DNA of 64,000 bases from Arthrobacter sp. SDTb3-6 (GTDB lineage: Bacteria > Actinomycetota > Actinomycetes > Actinomycetales > Micrococcaceae), in NCBI RefSeq assembly GCF_013376095.1, contig NZ_JAAMFN010000001.1:124001-188000 (forward strand), given 5' to 3'. Below, piece after piece: positions 27,772-36,022 of the stretch (the first letter of the stretch is position 1; the number at the start of each line of letters is the position of its first letter). The notes beneath the pieces were generated by a model. It was given only the letters and a program-made list of their open reading frames with translations. It had not been told where the DNA came from and ran no database searches. Position numbers and translations under genes: made by a program.

Positions 27772-29892
27772 GTGGAACCTTGGCCCGGAAAACCGTATCC
27801 GCTCGGCGCCGAGGCCGACGCCGACGGCACCAACTTCGCCCTGTTCAGCGACAGTGCCGAGGCCGTGTACCTGTGCCTGTTTGATGACGGCGGGAACGAG
27901 GAACGCATCCGCCTCACCGAAGTCGACGCGTACGTGTGGCACGGGTATGTGCCCGGGGTGAAGCCCGGCCAGCACTACGGCTTCCGCGTTGACGGGTCCT
28001 GGGACCCTGCCAACGGGAAACGGTTCAACGTCCACAAGCTGCTGCTGGACCCCTATGCCCGGGCCATTGCCGGCCAGGTGACGTGGGGCCAGCCGGTCTA
28101 CGCATACACCTTCGGCGAGCCGCTCACCCGCAACGACGAGGACTCCGCCGCCCACACCTACCGCTCGGTGGTGGTCGATGCGGGCTTCGACTGGAGCGGC
28201 GATGACGGCCGGGAGGTGGCCCGGCCGGACACCCCCTACCACCGCACCGTCATCTACGAGGCCCACGTCAAGGGCCTGACCCGGCAGCATCCTGACGTGC
28301 CGGAACACCAGCGGGGCCGTTATGCAGGGGTGGCGCACCCCGCCGTCGTCGGGCACCTGAAGAAGCTGGGCGTGACCGCCGTCGAACTCATGCCGGTACA
28401 GCAATTTGTCCAGGACGACGCGCTGGAAAGCCGTGGACTGCGCAACTATTGGGGCTACAACACCATCGGCTTCTTTGCCCCGCACAACGAATATGCGGCC
28501 GACACGGACCCCTGCGGGCAGGTGCGCGAGTTCAAGGAGATGGTCAAGGAACTGCACCGCAACGGGCTCGAGGTGATCCTGGACGTCGTGTACAACCACA
28601 CGGCCGAAGGCAGCGACCTGGGACCCACGCTTTCCTTCCGCGGGATCGACAACGACGGCTACTACCGCCTGGTCGAGGGCGACGCGGCCCACTACCTGGA
28701 CTACACCGGGACCGGGAATTCCTTCAACGTCCGCCAGCCGCACCCCCTGGCGCTGATCATGGACTCCCTGCGGTACTGGGTCACCGAGATGCACGTGGAC
28801 GGCTTCCGCTTTGACCTGGCCGCCACACTGGCCCGCGAATTCTACGAAGTGGACAAGCTCTCCACGTTCTTCGAAATGGTGCAGCAGGATCCGGTGATCT
28901 CCCGCGTCAAGCTCATCGCCGAACCCTGGGACCTGGGCCCCGGCGGCTACCAGGTGGGCAACTTCCCGCCGCAGTGGACCGAGTGGAACGGCAAGTTCCG
29001 CGACACCGTGCGCGACTTCTGGCGAGGGGAACCGGCCACGCTGGGGGAGTTTGCCTCCCGGCTGACGGGCTCCTCGGACCTGTACGGCCACTCCGGCCGC
29101 CGCCCCGTGGCGTCCATCAACTTCGTGACGGCCCACGACGGCTTCACCCTCGCCGACCTGGTCAGCTACAACGACAAGCACAACGACGCCAACGGGGAGG
29201 AGAACCGCGACGGCGAATCCACCAACCGTTCCTGGAACTGCGGCGTGGAGGGCCCCACCGACGACCCCGCCGTCAACAGCCTCCGCGCCCGGCAGCAGCG
29301 CAACTTCCTCACCACCTTGCTGCTGGCCCAGGGCGTGCCCATGATCTCCCACGGCGACGAGCTGGGCCGCACGCAGGGCGGCAACAACAACGGCTACGCC
29401 CAGGACTCGCCCCTGACCTGGATCGACTGGTCCGGCGCCGACACCGCCCTGGTTGACTTTGCCTCCCGACTGGGCGCACTGCGGGCAGCGCACCCGGTGT
29501 TCCGGCGCCGGCGCTTCTTTAACGGGCACCCCGTGGACCGCGGGGACGACGGCGCCCTGCCGGACATCGTGTGGCTGCGCCCCGACGCCGCCGCCATGAC
29601 CGAGGCCGACTGGGAAAGCGGGTTCGGGCGCAGCATCGGGGTGTTCCTCAACGGTGACGGACTCCCGGACTGCGACGAACGCGGCCGGCCCGTGGTGGAC
29701 GACTGCTTCCTGATGCTGTTCAACGCCGGGGACGACGTGGTGGACTTTACGCTGCCGGATGGGGGCTACGCGGACAGCTGGGTGGTGGAAATCCACACCG
29801 ACGGCGTCAGTGCTGAGGAATTCGCGGCCGGGCAGGTGGTGGGCGTGGCCGGACGGTCCACGCTGGTGCTGCGCGCGCCCGGCCGGGACTGA
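27772..29892 (+). CDS. glgX: Glycogen debranching enzyme GlgX
   Basis: GlgX (GH13) hydrolyses alpha-1,6 branches of limit glycogen. The 706-residue product has an N-terminal CBM48 domain (DGTNFALFSDSAEAVYLCLF) and the catalytic barrel with DVVYNHTAEG, GFRFDLA (nucleophile Asp348), IAEPWD (acid Glu384) and TAHDGF (Asp456). I chose the GTG at 27772 after AGGGGGAA; upstream frame overlaps nnr and lacks conservation. It could act on storage glycogen or, as TreX-like enzymes, in trehalose synthesis, but no treY or treZ is near. Confidence 0.94.
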   Translation: MEPWPGKPYPLGAEADADGTNFALFSDSAEAVYLCLFDDGGNEERIRLTEVDAYVWHGYVPGVKPGQHYGFRVDGSWDPANGKRFNVHKLLLDPYARAIAGQVTWGQPVYAYTFGEPLTRNDEDSAAHTYRSVVVDAGFDWSGDDGREVARPDTPYHRTVIYEAHVKGLTRQHPDVPEHQRGRYAGVAHPAVVGHLKKLGVTAVELMPVQQFVQDDALESRGLRNYWGYNTIGFFAPHNEYAADTDPCGQVREFKEMVKELHRNGLEVILDVVYNHTAEGSDLGPTLSFRGIDNDGYYRLVEGDAAHYLDYTGTGNSFNVRQPHPLALIMDSLRYWVTEMHVDGFRFDLAATLAREFYEVDKLSTFFEMVQQDPVISRVKLIAEPWDLGPGGYQVGNFPPQWTEWNGKFRDTVRDFWRGEPATLGEFASRLTGSSDLYGHSGRRPVASINFVTAHDGFTLADLVSYNDKHNDANGEENRDGESTNRSWNCGVEGPTDDPAVNSLRARQQRNFLTTLLLAQGVPMISHGDELGRTQGGNNNGYAQDSPLTWIDWSGADTALVDFASRLGALRAAHPVFRRRRFFNGHPVDRGDDGALPDIVWLRPDAAAMTEADWESGFGRSIGVFLNGDGLPDCDERGRPVVDDCFLMLFNAGDDVVDFTLPDGGYADSWVVEIHTDGVSAEEFAAGQVVGVAGRSTLVLRAPGRD

Positions 29893-29952
29893 GGCGCGGG
29901 GCCGGCGCGGCAAAAGCCGCCCGCGGTGCGCCGGGGGTGGCAGGATGGGGAC

Positions 29953-30990
29953 ATGACATTTCATGCTGCGGAAAACCGCTATGAGACCATGCCCTACCGC
30001 CGCGTCGGACGCAGCGGACTGAAACTGCCCGCCGTCTCGCTGGGCCTGTGGCACAACTTTGGCGATGACAAGCCGTTCGAGGTCCAGCGTGCCATCCTGC
30101 GCCGCGCCTTCGACCTGGGCGTCACCCACTTTGACCTGGCCAACAACTACGGCCCGCCGGACGGCAGCGCCGAAACCAACTTTGGCCGCCACCTCAAGGA
30201 TGACTTTGCCGCCCACCGCGACGAACTGGTCATCTCCACCAAGGCCGGCTACTACATGTGGCCCGGGCCGTACGGCGAGTGGGGCTCCCGCAAGTACCTG
30301 CTGTCCAGCCTGGATGCGTCGTTGGGACGCATGGGCCTTGACTACGTGGACATCTTCTACAGCCACCGGCCAGACCCGGAAACGCCCATGGAGGAGACCA
30401 TGGGCGCCCTGGACACGGCCGTTCGTTCCGGCAAGGCACTGTACGCGGGCATTTCGTCGTACACGCCCGCCCAGACGCTCGAGGCGGCACGGATCCTGAA
30501 GGAAATGGGTACGCCGCTGTTGATCCACCAGCCCTCCTACTCCATGCTGAACCGGTGGACGGAAAACGGCGAACCAAACCTGTACGAGGCCCTTGACGAG
30601 GTTGGCGCGGGGTCGATAGCGTTCTCGCCGCTGGCCCAGGGCATGCTCACGGACCGCTACCTCAACGGGGTCCCCGCCGACTCGCGGGCCGCCAAGGAAC
30701 GCTTCCTGCACGAAAACGACCTCACCGAGGAAAAGATGGCCCGGGTGCGCGCGTTGAACGGCATCGCTGCCGCGCGCGGCCAGTCGCTGGCGCAAATGGC
30801 CATCGCCTGGATCCTGCGCCCGCAGGCCAAGGGCAGCGCCGTGACGTCCGCCCTGGTGGGTGCCTCCAGCGTCCGGCAGCTTGAAAACAATGTCGCCGCC
30901 ATCAACAACCTGGCGTTTACGGACCGTGAACTCACCGCCATCGACGAGTTCGCCGTCGAATCCGACATCAACAAGTGGGCCCAAAAGTAG
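29953..30990 (+). CDS. Aldo/keto reductase (YghZ-like)
   Basis: This 345-residue NADPH-dependent reductase is closest in pattern to the YghZ/GPR group, which reduces L-glyceraldehyde-3-phosphate and methylglyoxal. Features are the start MPYRRVGRSGLKLPAVSLGL, the catalytic Asp and Tyr in FDLANNYGPPDGSAE, Lys in ISTKAGYYMWPGPYG, His in FYSHRPDP, and the C-terminal cofactor site LVGASSVRQLENN. CAGGAT ends 6 bases before the ATG, again suggesting a leaderless mRNA. The physiological substrate is not settled by sequence. Confidence 0.9.
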   Translation: MTFHAAENRYETMPYRRVGRSGLKLPAVSLGLWHNFGDDKPFEVQRAILRRAFDLGVTHFDLANNYGPPDGSAETNFGRHLKDDFAAHRDELVISTKAGYYMWPGPYGEWGSRKYLLSSLDASLGRMGLDYVDIFYSHRPDPETPMEETMGALDTAVRSGKALYAGISSYTPAQTLEAARILKEMGTPLLIHQPSYSMLNRWTENGEPNLYEALDEVGAGSIAFSPLAQGMLTDRYLNGVPADSRAAKERFLHENDLTEEKMARVRALNGIAAARGQSLAQMAIAWILRPQAKGSAVTSALVGASSVRQLENNVAAINNLAFTDRELTAIDEFAVESDINKWAQK

Positions 30991-31021
30991 CTGCGTTAAG
31001 ATGCCCCGGGGTCGCCCCGGG

Positions 31022-31062
31022 GCCCTCATGGGGCCGCCACCGGCCGGCGGCCCCATGAGGGC
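31022..31062. terminator. Perfect 17-bp hairpin after the aldo/keto reductase gene
   Basis: GCCCTCATGGGGCCGCC and GGCGGCCCCATGAGGGC are perfect complements around a 7-base loop. Just before it lies CCCCGGGG-TCG-CCCCGGGG. There is no T-run, so termination would be of the L-shaped or Rho-assisted kind. The rest of the 269-base gap before ino1 holds a TATGGT hexamer at 31121 as a possible -10, and no gene. Confidence 0.6.
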
Positions 31063-31259
31063 GGCCACGAAGATCTTTCGTGACGTGGGGAACAATGCCA
31101 AGGCGCGGTACGTTGCTTAGTATGGTTAGGGCGCCGTGGTGGCGCCGGGTCCGGTTCGACCAGCCGTCCGCCTGAGCTCACGAGAATTCCGTGCAGCCGT
31201 GCGCCGACCGATCGCCCTGAAATGGGTCCGGACCGGGATATTTTTTATGAAGGAGTTCC

Positions 31260-32345
31260 GTGTCCAATCATCCTATTCGGGTTGCCATTGTCGGTGTGGG
31301 AAACTGTGCCTCGTCGCTGGTCCAGGGCGTCCAGTACTACAAGGATGCCGATCCGTCCGCGAAGGTTCCGGGCCTGATGCACGTCGAGTTCGGGCCGTAC
31401 CACGTCAATGACGTGACGTTCGTGGCCGCGTTCGACGTGGACGGCAAGAAGGTGGGGCTGGACCTCTCCGAGGCCATCGGCGCCAGCGAGAACAACACCA
31501 TCAAGCTCGCTGATGTGCCCGTGCTCGACGTCCCCGTCCTGCGCGGACAGACCCTCGACGGCCTGGGCAAGTACTACCGCGAGACCATCGTGGAGTCCGA
31601 CGCCGAGGCCGTGGACGTGGTGGCGACCCTCAAGGAAGCCAAGGTCGACGTCATGGTGTGCTACCTGCCGGTGGGCTCCGACGCCGCCGCCAAGTTCTAC
31701 GCCCAGTGCGCCATCGACGCCGGGGTCGCCTTTGTCAACGCCCTGCCGGTGTTCATTGCCGGCACCAAGGAATGGGCCGACAAGTTCACCGCCGCCGGCG
31801 TGCCGATCATCGGCGATGACATCAAGAGCCAGATCGGCGCAACCATCACCCACCGTGTCATGGCCAAGCTGTTTGAGGACCGCGGCGTGATCCTGGACCG
31901 CACCTACCAGCTGAACGTCGGCGGCAACATGGACTTCAAGAACATGCTGGAACGCGACCGCCTCGAGTCCAAGAAGATTTCCAAGACCCAGGCCGTCACC
32001 TCCAACACCTCGGCCGTGCTGGGCGCGGACGACGTCCACATCGGCCCGTCCGACTACGTTGCGTGGCTCGACGACCGCAAGTGGGCCTTCGTCCGCCTGG
32101 AAGGCCGCAACTTCGGTGACGCGCCCGTATCCCTGGAATACAAGCTGGAAGTGTGGGATTCCCCGAACTCCGCCGGCGTGATCATCGACGCGATCCGCGC
32201 CGCCAAGATCGCCCTGGACCGCGGCATCGGCGGCCCCATCCTCTCCGCCGCGAGCTACTTCATGAAGTCCCCGCCCGTCCAGCACCCCGACGACGAGGCC
32301 CACGAGCTGGTCGAAGCGTTCATCCGCGGAGACATCGAGCGCTGA
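31260..32345 (+). CDS. ino1: Inositol-3-phosphate synthase
   Basis: Ino1 makes inositol-3-phosphate from glucose-6-phosphate with NAD, the entry to mycothiol and phosphatidylinositol. The 361-residue protein is the short actinobacterial type: [20 protein letters not shown] (NAD fold), [32 protein letters not shown] and [19 protein letters not shown] precedes the GTG. mshA, which uses its product, is 7 kb downstream. A paired palindrome and a strong terminator follow the stop. Confidence 0.96.
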   Translation: MSNHPIRVAIVGVGNCASSLVQGVQYYKDADPSAKVPGLMHVEFGPYHVNDVTFVAAFDVDGKKVGLDLSEAIGASENNTIKLADVPVLDVPVLRGQTLDGLGKYYRETIVESDAEAVDVVATLKEAKVDVMVCYLPVGSDAAAKFYAQCAIDAGVAFVNALPVFIAGTKEWADKFTAAGVPIIGDDIKSQIGATITHRVMAKLFEDRGVILDRTYQLNVGGNMDFKNMLERDRLESKKISKTQAVTSNTSAVLGADDVHIGPSDYVAWLDDRKWAFVRLEGRNFGDAPVSLEYKLEVWDSPNSAGVIIDAIRAAKIALDRGIGGPILSAASYFMKSPPVQHPDDEAHELVEAFIRGDIER

Positions 32346-32355
32346 CACCGACGCT

Positions 32356-32401
32356 CGGTTGCAACCGGGGCACTTTTCCCCGACGCCCGGTTGCAACCGG
32401 G
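32356..32401. repeat. Paired palindrome element, copy A
   Basis: Two palindromes, CGGTTGCAACCG at 32356-32367 and CCCGGTTGCAACCGGG at 32386-32401, have their cores exactly 32 bp apart. The 20-base spacer GGGCACTTTTCCCCGACGCC is related to the spacers of the other two copies. It sits between the ino1 stop and its terminator. Confidence 0.85.
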
Positions 32402-32404
32402 TCG

Positions 32405-32455
32405 AAAAGGGCGGATGCTCCCTCACTTTTGTGAGGGGGGCATGCGCCCTTTTTT
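32405..32455. terminator. Bidirectional terminator after ino1
   Basis: AAAAGGGC...CCCTCAC, a TTTT loop, and GTGAGGG...GCGCCCTTTTTT form a stem of about 20 bp with small internal mismatches. Both A-run and T-run are present, fitting the convergent genes ino1 and the nuclease-like gene. Confidence 0.88.
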
Positions 32456-32469
32456 GATGTGGGACCGGT

Positions 32470-33420
32470 TCAGCTGCCCGTGGCGAAGCCGGCGACGATG
32501 GCCGGGTCCGTCCACGCGTTCCGCAGGGCCGCCTTGATCCGCCGGACGGCGCCGTCGTAGCCGTCGGCAAGGTCATGGTTGTCAAGGACCAGGACGGTCC
32601 AGCCGGCGTTGCGGAACGCTGCATCGCGGCGTTGGTCGCGTTTGGCCTGGAAGGGGTCGTCGTGGGTGCCGCCGTCGTACTGGATGGCGATCCTCCGCCG
32701 CCTGTAGCCGAGGTCGGCGGACGGGGCGCTCGGCGTCGGCCACAGGGACAGCTGCAGTTCCGGCTCCGGCAGGCCGGCGTCGAGCATGGCCAGCCGCAGC
32801 AGCGTCTCCGGCGCGGAATCGGCGCCCACCCGCATCAGCCCCAGTGCATCCCTCGCGCGGACGATCCCCTGGAGGTTTTTGTGCCTGGCGGTCATGGCGC
32901 GCAGTGAGGCGGGGGTGGCGTAGGGACCGGTGCGCCCCTCAAACACGGCGCGGGGGACCCGGATCAGCTGGTCGCCCATGCACACAAGGTTGGGCAGGGG
33001 GAGGTGGCGGGCCAAGTCCAGCCAGGTGCGGGCGCGGGTGCTGATCCGCAGCCCATTGACAGTTTCCACCTCGTCATCGTAGGCGAGAAGTGTATGGCCG
33101 GTGATGCCCCTGCGGCGGGTTTCGGGCAGTTTCCGGGGCTTGCTCACATGCAATTCCGCAGCGTCCTGGAGCCAGGGCGGGAGGATGAGTCCGTGCAGTT
33201 GTGCCGCCGTCGTATGGGAAATCCAGGCGCCGGGCGTGGCGGCACAAAGTGCGCGGGCTGCCTCGGACAGCGTGAACTCCCACGTCGCCGGCCTGTACAG
33301 TCCATACCCTGCGGCCATGAAGTTCGAGCCCCGCAGCCGGTCCCGGCTGACGCCCAGCGATTCGGCCTCGCCGAGCGTGAACGGTACGTCCGGGAGCCGG
33401 GATTCCTCTGGCGTGTCCAT
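32470..33420 (-). CDS. DUF559/Vsr-like nuclease-fold protein
   Basis: The 316-residue product has an N-terminal half resembling the AbiEi-like helix-turn-helix proteins of actinobacteria (FTLGEAESLGVSRDRLRG, AWISHTTAAQLHGL) and a C-terminal half of the Vsr/DUF559 PD-(D/E)xK kind: SAPETLLRLAMLDAGLPEPE, ADLGYRRRRIAIQYDGGTHD, RDAAFRNAGWTVLVLDNHDL. In the usual core ExD/ExE position it has IQYDG, so activity is uncertain. The ATG at 33420 has GGAG 4 bases upstream and a CATACT hexamer. Two inverted copies of the paired palindrome flank it. Function unknown. Confidence 0.7.
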   Translation of the reverse strand: MDTPEESRLPDVPFTLGEAESLGVSRDRLRGSNFMAAGYGLYRPATWEFTLSEAARALCAATPGAWISHTTAAQLHGLILPPWLQDAAELHVSKPRKLPETRRRGITGHTLLAYDDEVETVNGLRISTRARTWLDLARHLPLPNLVCMGDQLIRVPRAVFEGRTGPYATPASLRAMTARHKNLQGIVRARDALGLMRVGADSAPETLLRLAMLDAGLPEPELQLSLWPTPSAPSADLGYRRRRIAIQYDGGTHDDPFQAKRDQRRDAAFRNAGWTVLVLDNHDLADGYDGAVRRIKAALRNAWTDPAIVAGFATGS

Positions 33421-33538
33421 GGCTCCAGTATGGCCGCTGCCGGGCACCCGCCGCAGAAGTTATCCACAGCTCGGCGCCATCTGGAGCGGCCATGGGCGCA
33501 GACGTTGCGGACGTTGCGGAAGGGTTTGGAAACAGTGC

Positions 33539-33586
33539 CCCGGTTGCAACCGGGCGTTGGCGGAAAGTGCCCCGGTTGCAACCGGG
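33539..33586. repeat. Paired palindrome element, copy B (inverted relative to A)
   Basis: CCCGGTTGCAACCGGG occurs at 33539-33554 and again at 33571-33586, a period of 32 bp. Read on the minus strand, the spacer and right flank match copies A and C. Adjacent at 33501-33520 is a short tandem GACGTTGCG repeat. Confidence 0.85.
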
Positions 33587-33594
33587 CGTTTGGC

Positions 33595-35280
33595 CTAGGG
33601 GGCGAGCCAGAGGGTGGTTTCTGCCGGGACGGTACCGGTGGCCGGCACGCCGGAGCTGAGCACCACCTTGGCAGGGTCGACGCCGGAGGGCACCAGTGCG
33701 GGCGCGGCACCAAAGTTGGTCAGCACCTCCCAGCCGTTGGGGCGCCGGTAGTGCACCACGGACGCCGCCGGTTCGCTCAGCCAGGCCAGCGACTCGTCGG
33801 TTTGCAGCTTGCGCCGCCAGCCCAGCGCGGCGCGGTACATTTCCAGGGTGGAGCCCTCGACGCCGTCCTGTGCGTCGGCCGCGTGGCCGGCAAACCAGTC
33901 CGGCTGCGGCAGCCACGGGGTGCCGCCAAAGCCGAAGTTTGCCGCATCCCGCTGCCACGGCAGGGGCACCCGGCAACCGTCGCGGCCCTTCACCTTGTGC
34001 TGCGTGCGGAACCAGGTCGGGTCCTGCAGCGAGGCCTCCGGCAGGTCGGCCACCTCGAACAGCCCCAGCTCCTCGCCCTGGTAAAGATAGGCGGAGCCGG
34101 GCAGGCCCAACATGAACAGCGTTGCCGCCCGGGCCCGGCGCAGCCCGCGCCCCAGGTCAGCCGGGGGAACGGTGCCGCCGGCCAGCAGCCAGGCCTCGAG
34201 GTCTTCGAGGGTGCTGCCGTCCGGCAGGGCGTAGCGGGAGGCGTGGCGGACGACGTCGTGGTTGGAAAAAACCCACGTCGAGGACGCCCCGGACGCCTCG
34301 GCCTCCACGAGGCACTTCTCGGCGATGGCCCGGAACTCGGCGGCGTCAAACGGGGCCTGCAGGAGGTCGAAGTTGAAGGCCTGTCCGAGTTCGGTGGGGC
34401 GGGCGTACATGAGGCGGCGGTTGGTGAACGGCACCCAGGCCTCGGCCACGGCGGCCTTGGGGGGATCGTATTCGTTCAGGACGCCGCGCCAGCCGGTGAA
34501 GATGTCGTGGACGGCGTCGCGGTCAAAAAGCGGGTCCGAGCCGTCGTCCACGAGGATCTCCAGCTGGGGCTTGGACCGCAGCGGCAGGGACATGTCCTTC
34601 GCCAGCCCGTGGGCCACGTCCACGCGGAAGCCGTCCACGCCGCGGTCCGCCCAGAAGCGCAGGGTGGTGTGGAAGTCCGCCTGCACCTCGGGATGGTCCC
34701 AGTTGAAGTCGGGCTGCTCGGTGGCGAACAGGTGCAGGTACCACTGGCCCGGCCTGCCCGCGTTGGGGCCGGCCTGTTCCACGACCCGCGTCCAGGCCCC
34801 GCCGCCAAAGTGCGAGGGCCAGTCCGACGGCGGCAGCTCGCCGTTGACCCCCAGCCCGTCCGCGAAGTGGTACCGCGCGCGTTCGGGCGAGCCCGGGGCG
34901 GAGCCGAGGGCGGCCTGGAACCAGACGTGCCGGTTGGAGGAATGGTTCGGGACGACGTCCACGATCACCTTGATGCCGGCGTCGTGGCTGGCGGCGACCA
35001 TGGCGTCGAAGTCGTCCAGCGTGCCCAGGCGGGGATCGACGTTGCGGTAGTCGTCGACGTCGTACCCGCCGTCAGCCAGCGCCGAGGGGTAGAACGGGCT
35101 CAGCCAGATCGCGTCGATGCCCAGCGCCGAGAGGTAGCCCATGCGGGCCGTGGCCCCGGGCAGGTCGCCGATGCCGTCGCCGGTGGCGTCCGAAAAGCTG
35201 CGCGGGTAGATCTGGTAGACGGCGGCCTGGCGCCACCAGCCGGCGTCCGGATGGGTGGAGGGGGATGCGGGAACGGTCAT
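33595..35280 (-). CDS. GH13 alpha-glucosidase
   Basis: The 561-residue enzyme belongs to the oligo-1,6-glucosidase/alpha-glucosidase group of GH13 and would release glucose from short alpha-glucans or maltose-type sugars in the cytoplasm. Motifs in order: AAVYQIYPRSFSDATGDGIG, DVVPNHSSNRHVWF, GFRVDVAHGL (nucleophile Asp), VAEAWV (acid Glu) and FSNHDVVRH (third Asp). There is no signal peptide. The ATG at 35280 follows GAGAGGA by about 10 bases. It is divergent from the inhibitor-like gene, sharing a 118-base gap. Confidence 0.9.
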   Translation of the reverse strand: MTVPASPSTHPDAGWWRQAAVYQIYPRSFSDATGDGIGDLPGATARMGYLSALGIDAIWLSPFYPSALADGGYDVDDYRNVDPRLGTLDDFDAMVAASHDAGIKVIVDVVPNHSSNRHVWFQAALGSAPGSPERARYHFADGLGVNGELPPSDWPSHFGGGAWTRVVEQAGPNAGRPGQWYLHLFATEQPDFNWDHPEVQADFHTTLRFWADRGVDGFRVDVAHGLAKDMSLPLRSKPQLEILVDDGSDPLFDRDAVHDIFTGWRGVLNEYDPPKAAVAEAWVPFTNRRLMYARPTELGQAFNFDLLQAPFDAAEFRAIAEKCLVEAEASGASSTWVFSNHDVVRHASRYALPDGSTLEDLEAWLLAGGTVPPADLGRGLRRARAATLFMLGLPGSAYLYQGEELGLFEVADLPEASLQDPTWFRTQHKVKGRDGCRVPLPWQRDAANFGFGGTPWLPQPDWFAGHAADAQDGVEGSTLEMYRAALGWRRKLQTDESLAWLSEPAASVVHYRRPNGWEVLTNFGAAPALVPSGVDPAKVVLSSGVPATGTVPAETTLWLAP

Positions 35281-35398
35281 GGCAGGAATTCCTCTCGTCG
35301 TATCCGTGACGTTACCAACTTCGGCGCCGCCCTGGCGGGAACGTGTCCCCGCCCGCCGCCATGTCGGTGGGCTACCATGGCAGAAATGCAAGGAGGCG

Positions 35399-35920
35399 GT
35401 GGACCTGGGACGGTTGTGGAACCCCGCGGTGTTCGACGCCGCCGCCTGGGCCGGCGTGGTCCTGGCCGTCCTGCTGGCGGCCGGGTTGGCGGCGTGCGCG
35501 CCGGTGCCGGCGCTCCCGGGCACGGGCGGCCGGCCGCCGGCTTCCGGAATGCCGGTGCAGCCGCCGGCTGCGGCCACGGACCTGTCCATCACCGTGACGG
35601 CGTCGCCGGGGGCGAAGCCGCTGGACTACCGGCTGGTGGTGGAGAACGGCAGGCCCGGACCGGAAACAACTGTTCCGGACCCTGCCGCCGCCGTGGCGGC
35701 GCTGGAGCGCTACGGGCAGGCCATCTTCTTCCCCGTTCCGGGGCCGCCCCGGATGTGCAGCGACGTGTACAGCGGCCCGCAGGTGGCGGTGGTGCGCGGC
35801 GTGTTCAAGGGCCGTGACGTCCGCTCCACGTTCAAGCGGACCGACAGCTGCGAAACCGCGCGCTGGCAGGCCCTTGCGCCCTTGTTCGGCGCCGTGGCCG
35901 GCGGCACCGGCGCCACATAG
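35399..35920 (+). CDS. SSI-like (subtilisin inhibitor family) lipoprotein
   Basis: The 173-residue product has a signal peptide ending in lipobox LAAC (Cys33), a Pro-Gly-rich linker, and from about residue 60 a domain that I align by eye to the Streptomyces subtilisin inhibitor family: LSITVTAS, then MCSDVYSGPQVAVVRGVFKG and SCETARW. Cys120 and Cys151 match the reactive-site disulfide of SSI; the other SSI disulfide is missing. The P1 position is Asp122 rather than Met. AGGAGG is very close (2 bases) to the GTG, so the start is uncertain. It converges on a subtilase gene. Confidence 0.7.
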   Translation: MDLGRLWNPAVFDAAAWAGVVLAVLLAAGLAACAPVPALPGTGGRPPASGMPVQPPAAATDLSITVTASPGAKPLDYRLVVENGRPGPETTVPDPAAAVAALERYGQAIFFPVPGPPRMCSDVYSGPQVAVVRGVFKGRDVRSTFKRTDSCETARWQALAPLFGAVAGGTGAT

Positions 35921-36022
35921 CCGGTCCGGCCCGGCGCCGGGCCGGACCGGACCGGCCGTTAAAGTGCAGGGTGCCTGACTGGGCCGATAATGCATGGGCC
36001 GTTCCGGCCCGGCCAGGACTGC

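Noticed and set aside
27052-31101. A very long open frame (1349 codons) on the minus strand opposite nnr, glgX and the aldo/keto reductase gene
   Set aside because: It is antisense to three clear genes, has no family features, and is explained by the high GC content of third codon positions.
33539-33586. CRISPR-like repeats with constant 32-bp period
   Set aside because: Only two units per locus, spacers are related between loci, and no cas genes are near.
33004-35817. A 937-codon plus-strand frame opposite the alpha-glucosidase
   Set aside because: The minus strand has the full set of GH13 catalytic motifs; the plus frame has none.
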